A stretch of 64,000 bases of DNA from Eopsaltria australis (Eukaryota; Chordata; Aves; Passeriformes; Petroicidae), in NCBI GenBank assembly GCA_034509425.1, contig JAVTVJ010000130.1, forward strand, positions 1,853,501 to 1,917,500, read 5' to 3'. Below are positions 46,329 through 58,463 of the stretch, one piece after another. Numbering within the stretch: position 1 is the first letter of the stretch; every line of letters starts with the position of its first letter. A program made the translations under genes and the position numbers. The notes below the pieces were generated by a model. It ran no database searches and was not told the origin of the DNA. It saw nothing but the letters and a program-made list of their open reading frames with translations.

Positions 46329-47444
46329 TTTAAATGCAAGGTTCTGACAGAATATTCTGACACACCAGAATTTCACAAGCTTTACAGAGGTGAGAGACCT
46401 GGGGCAGTGCATATATAACAGACACTTTTAGATTTTACCTTTAGGCATTCTGTGCTTCTCCAAGTCGGCCTCATGTTCTCTGTTACACTTTGACAAAAAG
46501 TTAAATGGAATTTTATGTATTGCTAACATTTTTACCTGTGTACTTTTTAATTGGTTTTGCATTTCTTTCTTTTTTCATCATCTCTAAAACACTTGTTCTT
46601 CCAATGTATTTTATTACAGTATATGAGTCTTTGCTTTTCCCTTATCCTATAAAGAAAGAAACTGGTGTAGTAGGTCAGGAAATCCAAACATAAGGGAAAC
46701 ACCTGAGGCATATCTGCCTTCTCACAGAAGACTTCCAGCCTTGCTTGTCCCCTGCATGATCAGAGTCCAGTCATCACAGCCATTTGAAAATTTTTGTCAG
46801 GGAAGACACATTGCTTTCCTTTTACATAGATAATTGTGCCTTCGAGCAGGCTTTGATCTGGTGGATGCAGGAGTCCCATCCATTTCCTGTGCAATTCTTA
46901 TTTTTTTAAAACCTTGTGCAATTCTAAGCGATCCCAAGCAAGAAGCAAACCCTCAGCTTTCGAGAGAGCCCTTGCAGACAGACTTCATGCACAGGTGATG
47001 TGCTGAATTCTTTCAGGGTTGCCATGGCAACCCCCCTTTTTTTCTTCATCCAGGAAAAGATTTCTTTATCAGTATATGTACCTTTCCACAGTATCCCATG
47101 GTTTTTTGTTCAGGGGTCTCATATTTCTTAGAGGCAATAGATGGGCAGGCCCTGAAATTAACAGTGTCACAGATCCTCACTGCTCACTTATGCTCTTTAT
47201 TCTTCAGCTCTGAGTATACCAGCATTTAGTCTCTCCACTTCTTCTCTGGGGTTTCTGGCAGAAAACTGTCCCTTCTATACTGAAGGCACATATAAGACAT
47301 ATAATCTCAGATTCTGGGTTTTCAGCATTATTATTTTACAGCCAGGAGATACAATTCTCAGTCTTGATGTTCTCCTGTCCTTTTCCCCTGATCTCAAACA
47401 GTTCTCAGTCATCTTTTTCAAGATTCTATTTTGCTGTGCATAAC

Positions 47445-47682
47445 TGCTCTCCTGCCCCTAGGAGCCACCAGATTGGTTCTGTTCCATGTTCATATCAGTG
47501 GCAGTTTTTCAGTGATACAAAAGTAAAAAAATAGGAGAATGGAAACAACCAAGATGAAAAGGATGCTCTCCTGCCCCTAGGAGCCATCAGATTGGTTCTG
47601 TTCCACGTTCATATCAGTGGCAGTTTTTCAGTGATACAAAAGTAAAAAAATAGGAGAATGGAAACAACCAAGATGAACAGGA
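47445..47682. repeat. 119-bp direct tandem duplication, two copies
   Basis: Copy 1 (47445-47563) and copy 2 (47564-47682) both run from tgctctcctgcccctaggag to aagatgaa-aaggatg/caggatg with three visible differences (about 97% identity). No transposon ends or target duplications are visible. A recent local duplication of otherwise unique sequence. Confidence 0.95.
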
Positions 47683-50324
47683 TGATACTGGCTGTAATAC
47701 ACTAATCTTCCAGAAGCCAGGGAGTTATTTCTCATAATAAAGTGATTTGTCTCTCTCAAAGAATTATTCTTGCCAGTCAGTCAGGATTGCTGTGGCTGTG
47801 AGTCCATCCTGTCAAATCACAGGGATGGTGCACAAACAGTTCCTTATTGACAGCAGTTCAACAGAGTGGTGGATGGCAGCTTCAGGAATTAATGTATATA
47901 TTTCTATATATTTCCACACAGGCAAATGTTTTTTTCTGTGTCAGATAAAAGGCCTTGCCCACAGATAGCTCTTGGAATTAAAAGGATTGGAAATAATAAC
48001 ACATTTATATTTTTAATGAATAAAGGTATTTTGCTGTTATCCCAGGCAGCAACTTCCATCTGTTGAGCATTACTTGGGCATTGCTTCCACAAGAGAAATA
48101 TGACAGGTAAAATTATGTTTAGACTGTTATTACATTACTTACGCCATTATCATTCACAGTTTGTGTAGAAAATCCAGTAAATTATCAAGAACTCATCACA
48201 GAAAAGGTTCATTTCAGATGAAGTATTTTGTGTGTCTGAGTCTTTGAGAAATTATGTCAGTGTTCTGTGTATAATCTCAGTGTTGATATATTAGATAAAA
48301 TATCCATTAACATATATCACTTTTAATAGCCTTCATTGTGCAGGTCATGAGCTGATACTTGTGTGTTGCAGGATCCTGTGGGCACAGGATGGTTTGGATG
48401 GGCAGTCATATTCCAGCCTAAAGAGCCACCCCTATTCCAGCCCCTGCCCATGTGGTTTTTGCCCCTCATTTTAGGGCCATGTCACAGATCTCTGATGGTA
48501 CCTACAGAACCTGCTCCTGTGCTGGGGTTGGGGAAGATGTGTACAGTTTCCTGTCTGTGGTGGCACAGATCTCTGATTTAGGAAGAACAAAAGAGCTTAA
48601 ATGCTTGCCCAGTCACTTTGCATCCTGCAGCAGAATAAGAAAGGTCAGGCAATAACTTTTGTTCAAAAAGAAGACTTTAGTAGAATGAATTTGGTTTATT
48701 TAATAGTAAAGAAAAGGTCATGTCTTTTGTTCTGTTATTCTCACATAAATTGATTTTGTAAAGTTGAAGTTGGTTTATCAGCATTTGTGTTCTATTGCTT
48801 TGTTATTTCAGTACTGGAGAAAAGGTCATCTTCTTGCTGGGTGTCTGATATTCCATGCTCCATTAAAAACGCATTATTTCTGCTGAAACTGAATTTCTTT
48901 TCTTGCATTTTCTTCTTTTTCCCCCCCCTTAACTTCACTTGTCCCAAGTAAACTCAGCTGCAGCTGGGTAGTGTGTCCTGCAGTCTGGTCTATAAAAGGT
49001 GCCTGCATAGATTGTATCTGTCTTACTTGGGTTATAGAATGTCTTGGCTGTGCTGGCCTGATAAGCCATTTAGGTTCACATAGGTTTTTTCAGGATTTGT
49101 TCACTACTCAAGAGCTTGAAGAGATTCCCTCTCTAGTATTTCTCTTAGGGGAATGAATTGCATCCTGTCTCAAAATGAAGTGTCAGTACAAGACAGTGAC
49201 TGAGTGTTTTGCATAGAGTATGAAAGAAAAATGAAAACATTTAAGAATATGGAGGTCTGATGTGAAATTCATTATGTGACTCTTCTACTAAGGAAATAGT
49301 ATTTTCTTTACAGCCAGCTCATCACTGACTTGTTTGCCTTACTTCAGTTCTACTCCAGCAGTCTTTGAGATGGTCAGAGAAGAACTAAAAAAGATTTACT
49401 TCAGTGTGCTTGTCAAATCAGAGGTGTTAAGCCAAATGAGTGTCAGTGGGGAAAAGCTTAATTTTAGGGTAGTGGTAGAAAAGAAAGTAATCACCTTTGT
49501 CTTGCTGTGTTGTCACAGTAGTGTAAAGGAGGGGCTGGAGGAGTTGCCTTTTTATCAGAAATTACCATGCAGTTCTTTGCTCCTCTTGTTGAATGTAGTG
49601 AATGCCAGCACAGTAATTATATGTGAACACAATTTTCAAACTGCCAAATATTTTTGCTTTATACTAAGTGCTGGTACTAATGATCAGGTGCCAAAGGCTG
49701 ACATGAATTCACATCTAAAAATTTATCCTCTGTATTTTTTCTTTATAGTTGTTCTGTTTCTTGTCAGCAGCACCTGTGTGTATGCACTTGGAGGTTAAAA
49801 CTCCTCCTTAGAGGATTATCAAATCTTCTGAATAAGTCTCAGCTGGGGCCATCACCCTCCCACAGTTCCAGCCCAGCTGCCCTTTTTTTCCTTCTAATTG
49901 CCATTACCCTCAGATCATTCCCATTTCATGTTCCTTCCTTATCAGTTCCTCTCACCCTCTCTGGAAGCAAACTTAATGCTTTGATCACCATTTACTTTTT
50001 AAAAATGTTGGTGGAGAAGAGGAGATACTGGAGGCCTGCTGCTGCAGAGATGGGGGTGAGTAGGCAAAACTGGTATTGCATAAGATCAATGTCAGCCAGC
50101 AAAGTTACAGCTTGATTCAGAAAAAATGGATTCCCTGTAGCCCAAAAACCCTGAGGTACTCTCAGAAGTCTCAAAAATGCAGTAGTTAATACTTTATGAA
50201 TTTAATTTCACATCTCATTGGAGATTCATTGGGTCTGATGACATAAATATTCTGATAGCACTGTGTTGCTTTTTCTCAAATGAGGGAATGGTAATCAAAA
50301 TAATGTATGGCTGTGGACTCCTGA

Positions 50325-50355
50325 TCAGGTGCTCCTGATCTGCAGGAGCACCTGA
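50325..50355. repeat. Perfect 13-bp inverted repeat with 5-nt loop
   Basis: TCAGGTGCTCCTG (50325-50337), loop ATCTG, CAGGAGCACCTGA (50343-50355). Each arm contains CAGGTG, an E-box. Could form a stable hairpin. Confidence 0.88.
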
Positions 50356-51631
50356 AGGTTATTCCTCTCTGGCCTTGTTCTTGTGAACGTGGAATGTACT
50401 CTAAAGGGGAGACATTAAATCAAAGCTCACTGTGTTCTGGAACCCTTATAGCACTAATAGCTATTGACACTACAAATTATGTTGTCTTCATTAGGATTTT
50501 TGCCTTGGAGTGACTCACTGAAATTAAAAGGCTTCTGTATACCTGCTCATTAGAAGGTGCTGTTCCAGTATTTAGGATTAAATTGAACCCTTTGTACCCT
50601 GCCTGTGTAGGTCACACAGATGGCACACAGGGCCCTGAGGGAAGAGGGAGATAATTCTGCATCACATTAGTATATATAAGTACAAATGCTGATGTGTGTT
50701 TGTGGTTTGGCCAAGATGTGAGCAGGTGTTTGATGTTGTGCTGTTTGTGCTGCCCCCAGAAAGCTCCAGTTCACCCCCCTGGCCCATCGCTGCTCTGTGC
50801 AGTTGTGGGGGGTGGATTTGCCAAATGCCCACTTGCTCTGTAAGGTGAGAACTCCCGACAGAGGAGCTGTCTCTGCTGTGTCCCCATGTTATTAGGTCAG
50901 GCAGTGGAGATGTGCACACAGTCATTGGTGTTACCTGCAGTGCTTTGCTGGGCAGTCACGTTAAAGCACGATCAATGCAGAGCTGCTCTGCCTGGTCACT
51001 GTGCAGGCTGAATGACAGTGACTTTGTAAGCACAGTTCTGTGCACAAGACTTACTGAATTAATGACAACAGGTGAATCTAGGGGCAAGTTTAGTGGGTTT
51101 AGTCCATCCTTCTTTGGGTTGACCAGGCTTGTCTGCAGGGTCTGAAGCAGTGTGGGAGTGGTAAAATGCCAGCTGCTATGAAAAGGGGTACATTTTGATT
51201 AAATTCAAGATGTATTGCAGAGGCACAGGGAGGAGCCTTGTTTCACTTTCTTGCAAAGCAAGGGAACACCTGGCTTGGCTCACCACGGGAGGTAAAACTC
51301 TGGTTCAGCTGGGTTTTCCTGTGCTGTTTGTCCCATATATCCTGTTGCTATGGGAAACCATAACTGCAGCTAATTCCTGGCACAGTGTAGCTGAAAGTCC
51401 AGAGTAATGTGCTACAAACAACACATCATCATCATATGCTCCTGTCACAGCTTCTCAATTAATTTATCTAGGTCTGCAGATGGCCCATGTCTTTGGTTGT
51501 GTATAAATCACAAAAGGCTCGGGGTGCATCCTTACCAGTATATTTGTATTACTTGGAGTCTATTCTAGGCCAGTGATCATACTGTGACTATCATACATTC
51601 TCTAGTTTATTCATTTTGGTGCCTTACATAT

Positions 51632-51790
51632 TCATGGAATCAGAATGGTTTGAGCTGGAAAGGACCTTTAACATCATCCAGTTCCAGCATCCCGCCATGG
51701 GCAGGGACACCTTCCACTAGATCAGGATATTCCAACTTGGCCTTGAACACTTCCAGGGATGGGGCAGTCACAACCTCTCTGGTCAGCAAG
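51632..51790 (-). mobile_element. CR1 LINE 3' fragment, minus orientation
   Basis: Contains tcatggaatcagaatggttt, gagctggaaaggacctttaa and catgggcagggacaccttcc, then ccaacttggccttgaacact. The last blocks belong to the avian CR1 3' untranslated/ORF2-terminal region in reverse complement. The best preserved CR1 piece in the window. Confidence 0.9.
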
Positions 51791-54700
51791 TATTGAAGCA
51801 CTATGAGCTTCTGTAAACTGATAACATGACTGAAGAAAATACCAAAATGTTCTGTATTTGGTGGTTGTGCATGTAAGTTGTAATGATTAAAGCATCACTG
51901 CTCATTCATGTCCTGGTCAGAGTCATAGCCAAGGCAAAGGAACACCTGCAGCTGTCATTGGGGATTGTGAGCCCAAGCCCTTGTTTTTGTCTCTTAGTCT
52001 GCAGGAGACAAAGTAGGTTTTTATGATTGGAGTCTGAATGGATAGCTCTTAAATCACCTTTAAAAAAGAAAAAGGAAGAAACAAAGGGAGATGTAGTTTG
52101 GAGAGTTCATGCCTCACCACACTGGGATGGAGCTTGTGTCAGCTAAACTTCAAAAGGGCAAAAAGGTTTTAATTTGGCTTTTCCTGCAAAAGTACCTCTA
52201 TAGCATGAGATTGTTAACCTCACCTGCTCCTCCACAGGCTGCCAGCCACTGACGTGGTTGAGAAAGTTTTTATTACTAACTTCTTCATGACTTTTATTGC
52301 CACTGATGCCTTTTGGATCAAATTAACTAAAAATTAGTTCATGAGGTAAGGCTTTTAAATGTGACACCCATTTCAGATATTCCTAACAATAATGTAGATT
52401 TCTAATAATTCTGAGTCAGCTTTTCATTACAGGAAGTCTAGAAGTCAACTTTAGCCTTTGCAAGAAAATTCCTGTCAATGAAACTTAGACCTATATATTA
52501 TCTTCCAAGTATTGTTTATCTTCCAAGCATCATTTCTAGGTGTTCTCTTTGCTTAGAACTTATTTAGGTCTGTGCCTTATTAGTAAAATACGTAGATTCA
52601 GGGATTTTTCCTGAGTGTTTGGTTGTTAGGCTTTCCATCATCTTTTATGTGTAATGGGTTGAATTAAATTAATGTATGCTCTTTTAGCTGAGCCCCAGTG
52701 GGGGAATATATGCATGAAAATAAATTACTGCAGTTGGAACTAATTAATTCCTTGATTGGCAGACTCAGCAGATAAAGTCCTGAACAGGGTAATGTGGAAT
52801 GTCTTTGCTATTTGGCCTCAGTTGCACCTGGCCAAGAACTGTAGGTAAAACCTCTCCTCTTCCACCTGACTTTGTAGTCTCGGGGCAAGGGCTGAAGAAC
52901 TGAACTGATGTGAAGACAAAATGATCGGCCCAGCCTTCTGTAAATCTGTGTACACCATCCTTGGAGCCAGGCAGGGGCCTATCAAACTATCAGGGAGATT
53001 TGCTTGTTTCACTGACAACTTCAGCTCCCTGCTAAGGCACTGCCTTATCACTGACAAGATTACAGTGGTTTCCTTGATAGTGTGGGGAACTTAGCAAGCA
53101 GCTGTGGCTAATCCCGTAAGGAAATGTTCTCCCACTAAGCTACATGGAGAGATTTGAATGCTGCAAATAATTTGAAAAAAGAGTATCATTTTTTAAAGCA
53201 TGTCAGTTCTCATTCTGCTTGCTGATGCATAGATGCAGATACATGTCAGTATTACTGCCCTCCTGTAAAAGCTGAGAACTCAGCCTGAACTGGTGCTCAT
53301 TGGCTTCTTCTGGAAGCTGGGATGAAAAACCCACATTCAGCACCCTGAGGCATACAGCCCACCTTCTGGGGACACTCTGGGAGGTGATCTATTGTGAGCC
53401 TGATCGTTTGTGTCACTGTCTCTGCTGCTGTGATAGCAAAAGCCACAAGTTCATCTTTCTCTGTGTAAAATTGGACTCTGAGATTTGTGTCTTGACTGGG
53501 GAGTCAGTGCTCAAAGTAAAACAAGGTGGCTCAGTTCATTCCCTGCTGACCATGCATTCATTCCATTCCCTGGGGTATAATGAGCCTGGCAAACTTTTGG
53601 CCAGGCACATTTCATCTGAGAAGAGCCAGTTTGGTCTCTGTAGAAAGTGAACCCCCCATTTTTTCTCTTGTGGGGCTGGTGGGTTTACCCTGCCTGGATG
53701 CCATTTCCCCACCAAAGCCATTCTGTCACTCCCATTCTCAGGAGGGGAGAGGAAACACAAAGGCTCATGGGTCAGGATAAGGACAGGGAGCGATCCCTCA
53801 CCAGTTACTGTCACAGGCAAAACTGACTCAGCTTAGGGAAAGATTAATTTCTCTTATTAACAATTAAGTATGAGTAGGATAATGAGAAATAAACCAGAAT
53901 CTTAAAACATCTCCTCCCCCTGGGTTTAACTTTGCTCCTGATTTCTCTGTCTCCTTCTCCCCCAGCAGATTATTTACTGATGTGCGTGGCTCTGTGTATG
54001 TTTTACTCCTGTAACTAGGGATGACCAGCGTTCTTTTCTTCAGCCCACTGGGGCAGGTGAGGGTTTGGGTTCAGCCTTTGTGTGCAGGAGTTGGGCGAGC
54101 CCTGTCCCTGGCACAGACTGGGGCTCTGGTTCATCCCAGACTAACCACATTTCCCCTCACGAACTGACAGTAGTGGCCAGGCTGTGCTCACCATCATTCT
54201 CCATGAAAGATCCCATGCAGGCTGCTGCAGAACACGCAGCTGCAAAGCTGCAGCCTCAAGTTTTGTCATCAGGACAAGCCATAACAACCCCCAAACGATT
54301 GGAACAACTCTGTTATGTCCCCAGCTGGGACTGTAGCAGTGCCTTCATCACCCCATGTGACAGTTCTAGGCTGTCCTTGAGCAGGAGACAGAGCCCCAGG
54401 ACCTGAAAGGAAGCAGAGGGAGTGTGTGGGTGTGGGTGTTTTGTTAATTAGTGTTTGGAGCTGGCCACTGAACACCCAGCATGTTAATATGCAAGTGGGC
54501 TGTAGCTTGAATCCAAAGGGTGGCTGCTGTATCCCACGTCTAAATTCACTGTCTCTGTTGCTTTTTCTCGTTGAATCCTTCCAGGGTTGGCGCTGTGCAT
54601 TCAGGAGACAAGTAGCACCATGCTATTAATGCCTGCACTGGAGCAGTGAAAGAGCTCACAACAGCACAAGGCTGTAGCCCCCTGCTTCAAGGCAAGGATG

Positions 54701-56100
54701 TAAATTAGGAAAACAGATTTAAAAGTGTTTCCCAAAATTAAAGGGCTGATTTGATGGAGAACGAACAGTGTAAGGAAATGGGCACACGTATTTCTGCAGA
54801 AGGCAGAAAGGTGACTGAGTTACATGTGTTACATAAACACTGAGGGACTGAGATGAGTCCCTGTAGTCCATAGAGCTTCGTAATGGAAGTAGGCGGAACA
54901 GTGTTGGTGTGGATTAGCTCAGACTGTACAGTTACTATGTGTACAAAGTGAAATAAAAAATAGAATTTTATTGCTAATACAGCATAAATAATTTAAAAAA
55001 GGAGTTGTTTTGGGAGGCATACCTTAATGCCCAGGTAGGTTTGGGACTCTCTTGTGAAGCTCTTTCAATTTCCTTTTGTGCTGTCCTTGCTGTTTAGACC
55101 TAGAGAGAATTCTTCTTGTTGTTTACTTGTTCTATTTGTTACCATATTACTTTGCTAAAATACTTAATACTGAAAAGAAAGAATGTTTTGATGTAACAAA
55201 AACCTATTTTCAGTTAGATAGAAAACGAAACCAGTGATATTTACCAGTACATCACTCCATATTAGTTTGGTAATAACTCTTTGTGCCTGGAAAGTTTTAC
55301 CTGCTTGGCTGCTTCCTTTGGGGCTAAGAATTGACTGAAAGAGAATTTCAATAAATGCACTGCTTCCAAGGGCTTGGTACAACATGTGATGGGGAAAGGT
55401 TGTATTGTACTGTATTATATTGTATTATCCAGGATTTTATTTTTTCAAGAGACAGGGAAGAGAGAGCAAACTGTGTTTAGTTCTGAGTCACTTGTGTCTC
55501 CAGCCAAAGCTGTTGTCATACTTCCAGTACAGTGAACCTTTTTCCAGCTTTATTTCCATGGAAGGGGCTATTTGTATATTTAAAAGAAAAAAAGTTGAGC
55601 CTGCCTCTTGAGATTCCAAGAACAGCAGTATTTCTGTCTCTTTTCAGGATGGCATAAGTGTGGCTGTAAGAAGTTTTGAAGCTTCTGTAGGTGTTCTACC
55701 AAAAGCTCAAAGAAGAAACTGAGTAGTTTGCAATTAGTTGTTGAATAGTCATAGTTCAGGTTCAAAACTCCACCAGCTGTGTTGTGGGCACTGTTCACTT
55801 CTGGGATGCTTTCTCACACTGGGTAAGGACTGGTTACTTGTACCACGGGAGGTTTTACTCAGTTACATCACTGATGGAATTGTTCAGCTCAAGGAAATGA
55901 ACCTGGTGTGATTTGCACATGACCAAAACCAAAGTGGCAGTATTCAGAACAAAATGCTCTGCGTTGACATATGACACTGCAGCTGCACAGCTGGGTTACA
56001 CAGCACTGCTCCCAAATCCCACTCTGGGTTTGAGCAATTAAGAGTTAGGGAAAACTCAGACCAAAATATGATACAGACCCCTTTCAGACACCATGAAGTA

Positions 56101-58424
56101 ATTAGTTCAGTAGTCCCAGATAAAAAAATTTAATCTTTCTATAGAAACAGTGCACTGTTTTACAAACGTGTTCATTTGGTTTCCAGTACAGCAAGTGTTA
56201 CACAGAGCCCCCCCGCCCCTCCCTGGGCCTTTTGTCCAGAAGGTAAGAATTGAAACACAAAAGGCACCAAGCAAGAACTTACTCTAACAGAACTTCAGTA
56301 TGACAAGACAGAGCAGAAATGATTACAATGTTAAATATCACCCTACCAATCTGAACCATTATTTAAAATAATTAATTTCTTAAAAAACAAATTTGGTGTT
56401 TGACTTCTCAGTAGTTATAAATCTGTAAAGGTTGAAATCAGCACTGCACATTGAGTTCATTTACAATGGTTTGAAAAAACCTGCAGCCACAAAACACGTG
56501 GTTTTGTACAGGTTTGTTTGTGTGTTCTTAAAAAAGTATCAAAACTGTAGAACTTTCATATATATTTACATTCGTCTGTTAGTTACAGTGTTATCACATA
56601 CAGCCTTTCTCAGCTTTTTTCTTCATGCACACAGTGCATGGATTTGTAGAAAGAGAGCTTCATACCTTAAAACAATAATGGGATATCTCACTCATTTTGT
56701 CACTGCCTTAAAATCTAAAATTTGGAATAGAAGGATGCTTGATTACTTCTGTATTGTCTTTGCAGGTCATGAGGCATTTGAGAGCATGTATTGTCTGTAA
56801 TGCATACCAGGGCTTTAGACACTTTCTTCCTTCTCTTAGTCAAGAACCAGCTTCCAGCTCACATTACACTGTAAATTTATTCTAAAAGAAAGGAAAAACA
56901 AAAGGAAAAAAATCCCTAAACCTACTCAGCCTGAGTTTCTTCTACTCACTCAAATACAAAAGCTTGGACTGACATAAAAACATGAGGAAGATTTCTCTAG
57001 GATTTGGTACAGTTCAGGGAGGTACTAGTCTGTTACACAGTGGGAGGTGAGTGTATTCACTGCTCACAGAATTCCCAGGAAATCCCAATAGATTGAGATG
57101 AGAAAAACCAAGTGTTTGTCCTGCCAGGTGCAGGATGACCCAGCCAAAGACACTGGTAAGGCTGGGAGTTGTTAACCTGCTCTGGCCTCCTTGCCCAGTG
57201 CTCTGTGCTCCAGGAGACCTGCCAAGGGGCAGCTTGTTGCATGGGCAGGACTTTGGAAGGGAGAGTTCTGTGTGTGCCCACAGCAGCTCCTAAAGTTGGA
57301 TCTTTTATCTGTATGAGCAGGGAACAAGGGCAAGGAGAGAGGAAAGTGGCTTTTGTTATTGTGTTGTTTTCCTGATGAAACAGGGAGAGTGCTCATTTGG
57401 GAGTGAGAAAATATATGGCTAAATCTTTGTTTCTGTTAATTCTGAGCTAATTTGAGAGGCGCAAGATTCCCAGTGTGGAAAAGCATTGAGATTTACATTT
57501 AGAAACAGACAAACAAAAAACAAATCTGATTTGTTCCAAGCTGTTAAAAAGCAACAATACAACACAAAAACCCTGGGTGCTGTAGGAGTTTCTCCTGACT
57601 GAAATGCTGTAGGCAGCAGCTCTCCAGTTAAATGCACTGCACGGATTCTTCATGGATAGACTGGAAAATGTAAAAGCAGCCCCTAAGAGCCAGGATGGAA
57701 ATCAGGAGCTGTTTGTTACGGAGTGCTTCACCGGTCAGCTATCTTACACTACAGCTCTTTCTTACATAGTGTCTTTAGATTTCAAAGCAAACTTCTCAAA
57801 CATCCTGTAAAAATTCAATTATCCCTAATTTTCATAAATGTAGGCTAGTAGTTTTAAAATATATGTATATATTTTTATATATATGTATATATTTATATGC
57901 TTATATATCTATCTTGTCCAGATAGATATATACACAGATAATCTATGCACAGCAAGCCAAACATACAAAAAATAAATACTCTCACCCCTCTACTATATTT
58001 ACAGAACAGATCTTATAATCCAGATTTTGTTAATAAATATTTCTAAACTGCCTGTACAGAATTTATTTTACTTATGTTGATGGATAGCCACAAAGCATAT
58101 TCAACATATTTACAAAATATCTATAAATATAGTCTTAAAATAAAGCAATAGCTACTGAACCTTCAGCCTGGCTGGTTATGTACATTGAGTTAGTAGCTCA
58201 GCTGTTGCTTATTCACTATCACAAATGGGTAGTGCAACAAGTTAAAATGTGTATAAAAGATTATACATACAAAACTCTCACATCCTTTGGATGTTTGCAG
58301 TTCATTATAACTTTGTGGTTACCCTTCTGCAACATAAATAACGATCAAAAAGAAGAAGCAGGTTCTGTGATCCAAAGCAGATTTGTTCAGTGTTCAGTTG
58401 ATTGGAGCAGCAACATCTTCATCC
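56101..58424 (-). other. LRP8: LRP8 3' untranslated region (inferred extent)
   Basis: Sequence downstream of the LRP8 stop codon on the minus strand. AT-rich, with several AATAAA/ATTAAA hexamers (for example 58062-58067, 56876-56881 and ATTAAA at 56129-56134), so the true end is uncertain. A perfect 13-bp hairpin and (TA)n tracts lie at 57850-57935. No coding frame of note. Confidence 0.4.
57850..57935. repeat. TA-rich simple repeat with perfect 13-bp hairpin
   Basis: Interrupted TATATGTATATA tract followed by TATATATCTATCT (57902-57914), loop TGTCC, AGATAGATATATA (57920-57932), perfectly complementary. Probably transcribed in the LRP8 3'UTR. Confidence 0.85.
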
Positions 58425-58463
58425 TCATGGCAACCCATCATCTTCTAAGCTTAATGCTACACG
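58425..58463 (-). CDS. LRP8: LRP8 last coding exon
   Basis: 39 nt; acceptor TTCCCTCCCCAG. Encodes [12 protein letters not shown] and TGA, the conserved C-terminal end of the receptor. Only 12 codons, recognised by homology. Confidence 0.95.
   Translation of the reverse strand, partial: RVALSLEDDGLP

Larger units (their letters stand above)
42701..56100. other. Intergenic DNA between MAGOH and LRP8
   Basis: About 13.4 kb with no gene recognised on either strand. It contains a CR1 fragment (51632), a G-quadruplex motif (44273), a 119-bp tandem duplication (47445), an inverted repeat (50325) and short TTTG/GTTT tracts (43650, 46310). The longest frame (49334-49798, plus) is 154 codons with no known domain. 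Enhancers or a long non-coding RNA cannot be excluded. Confidence 0.7.
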
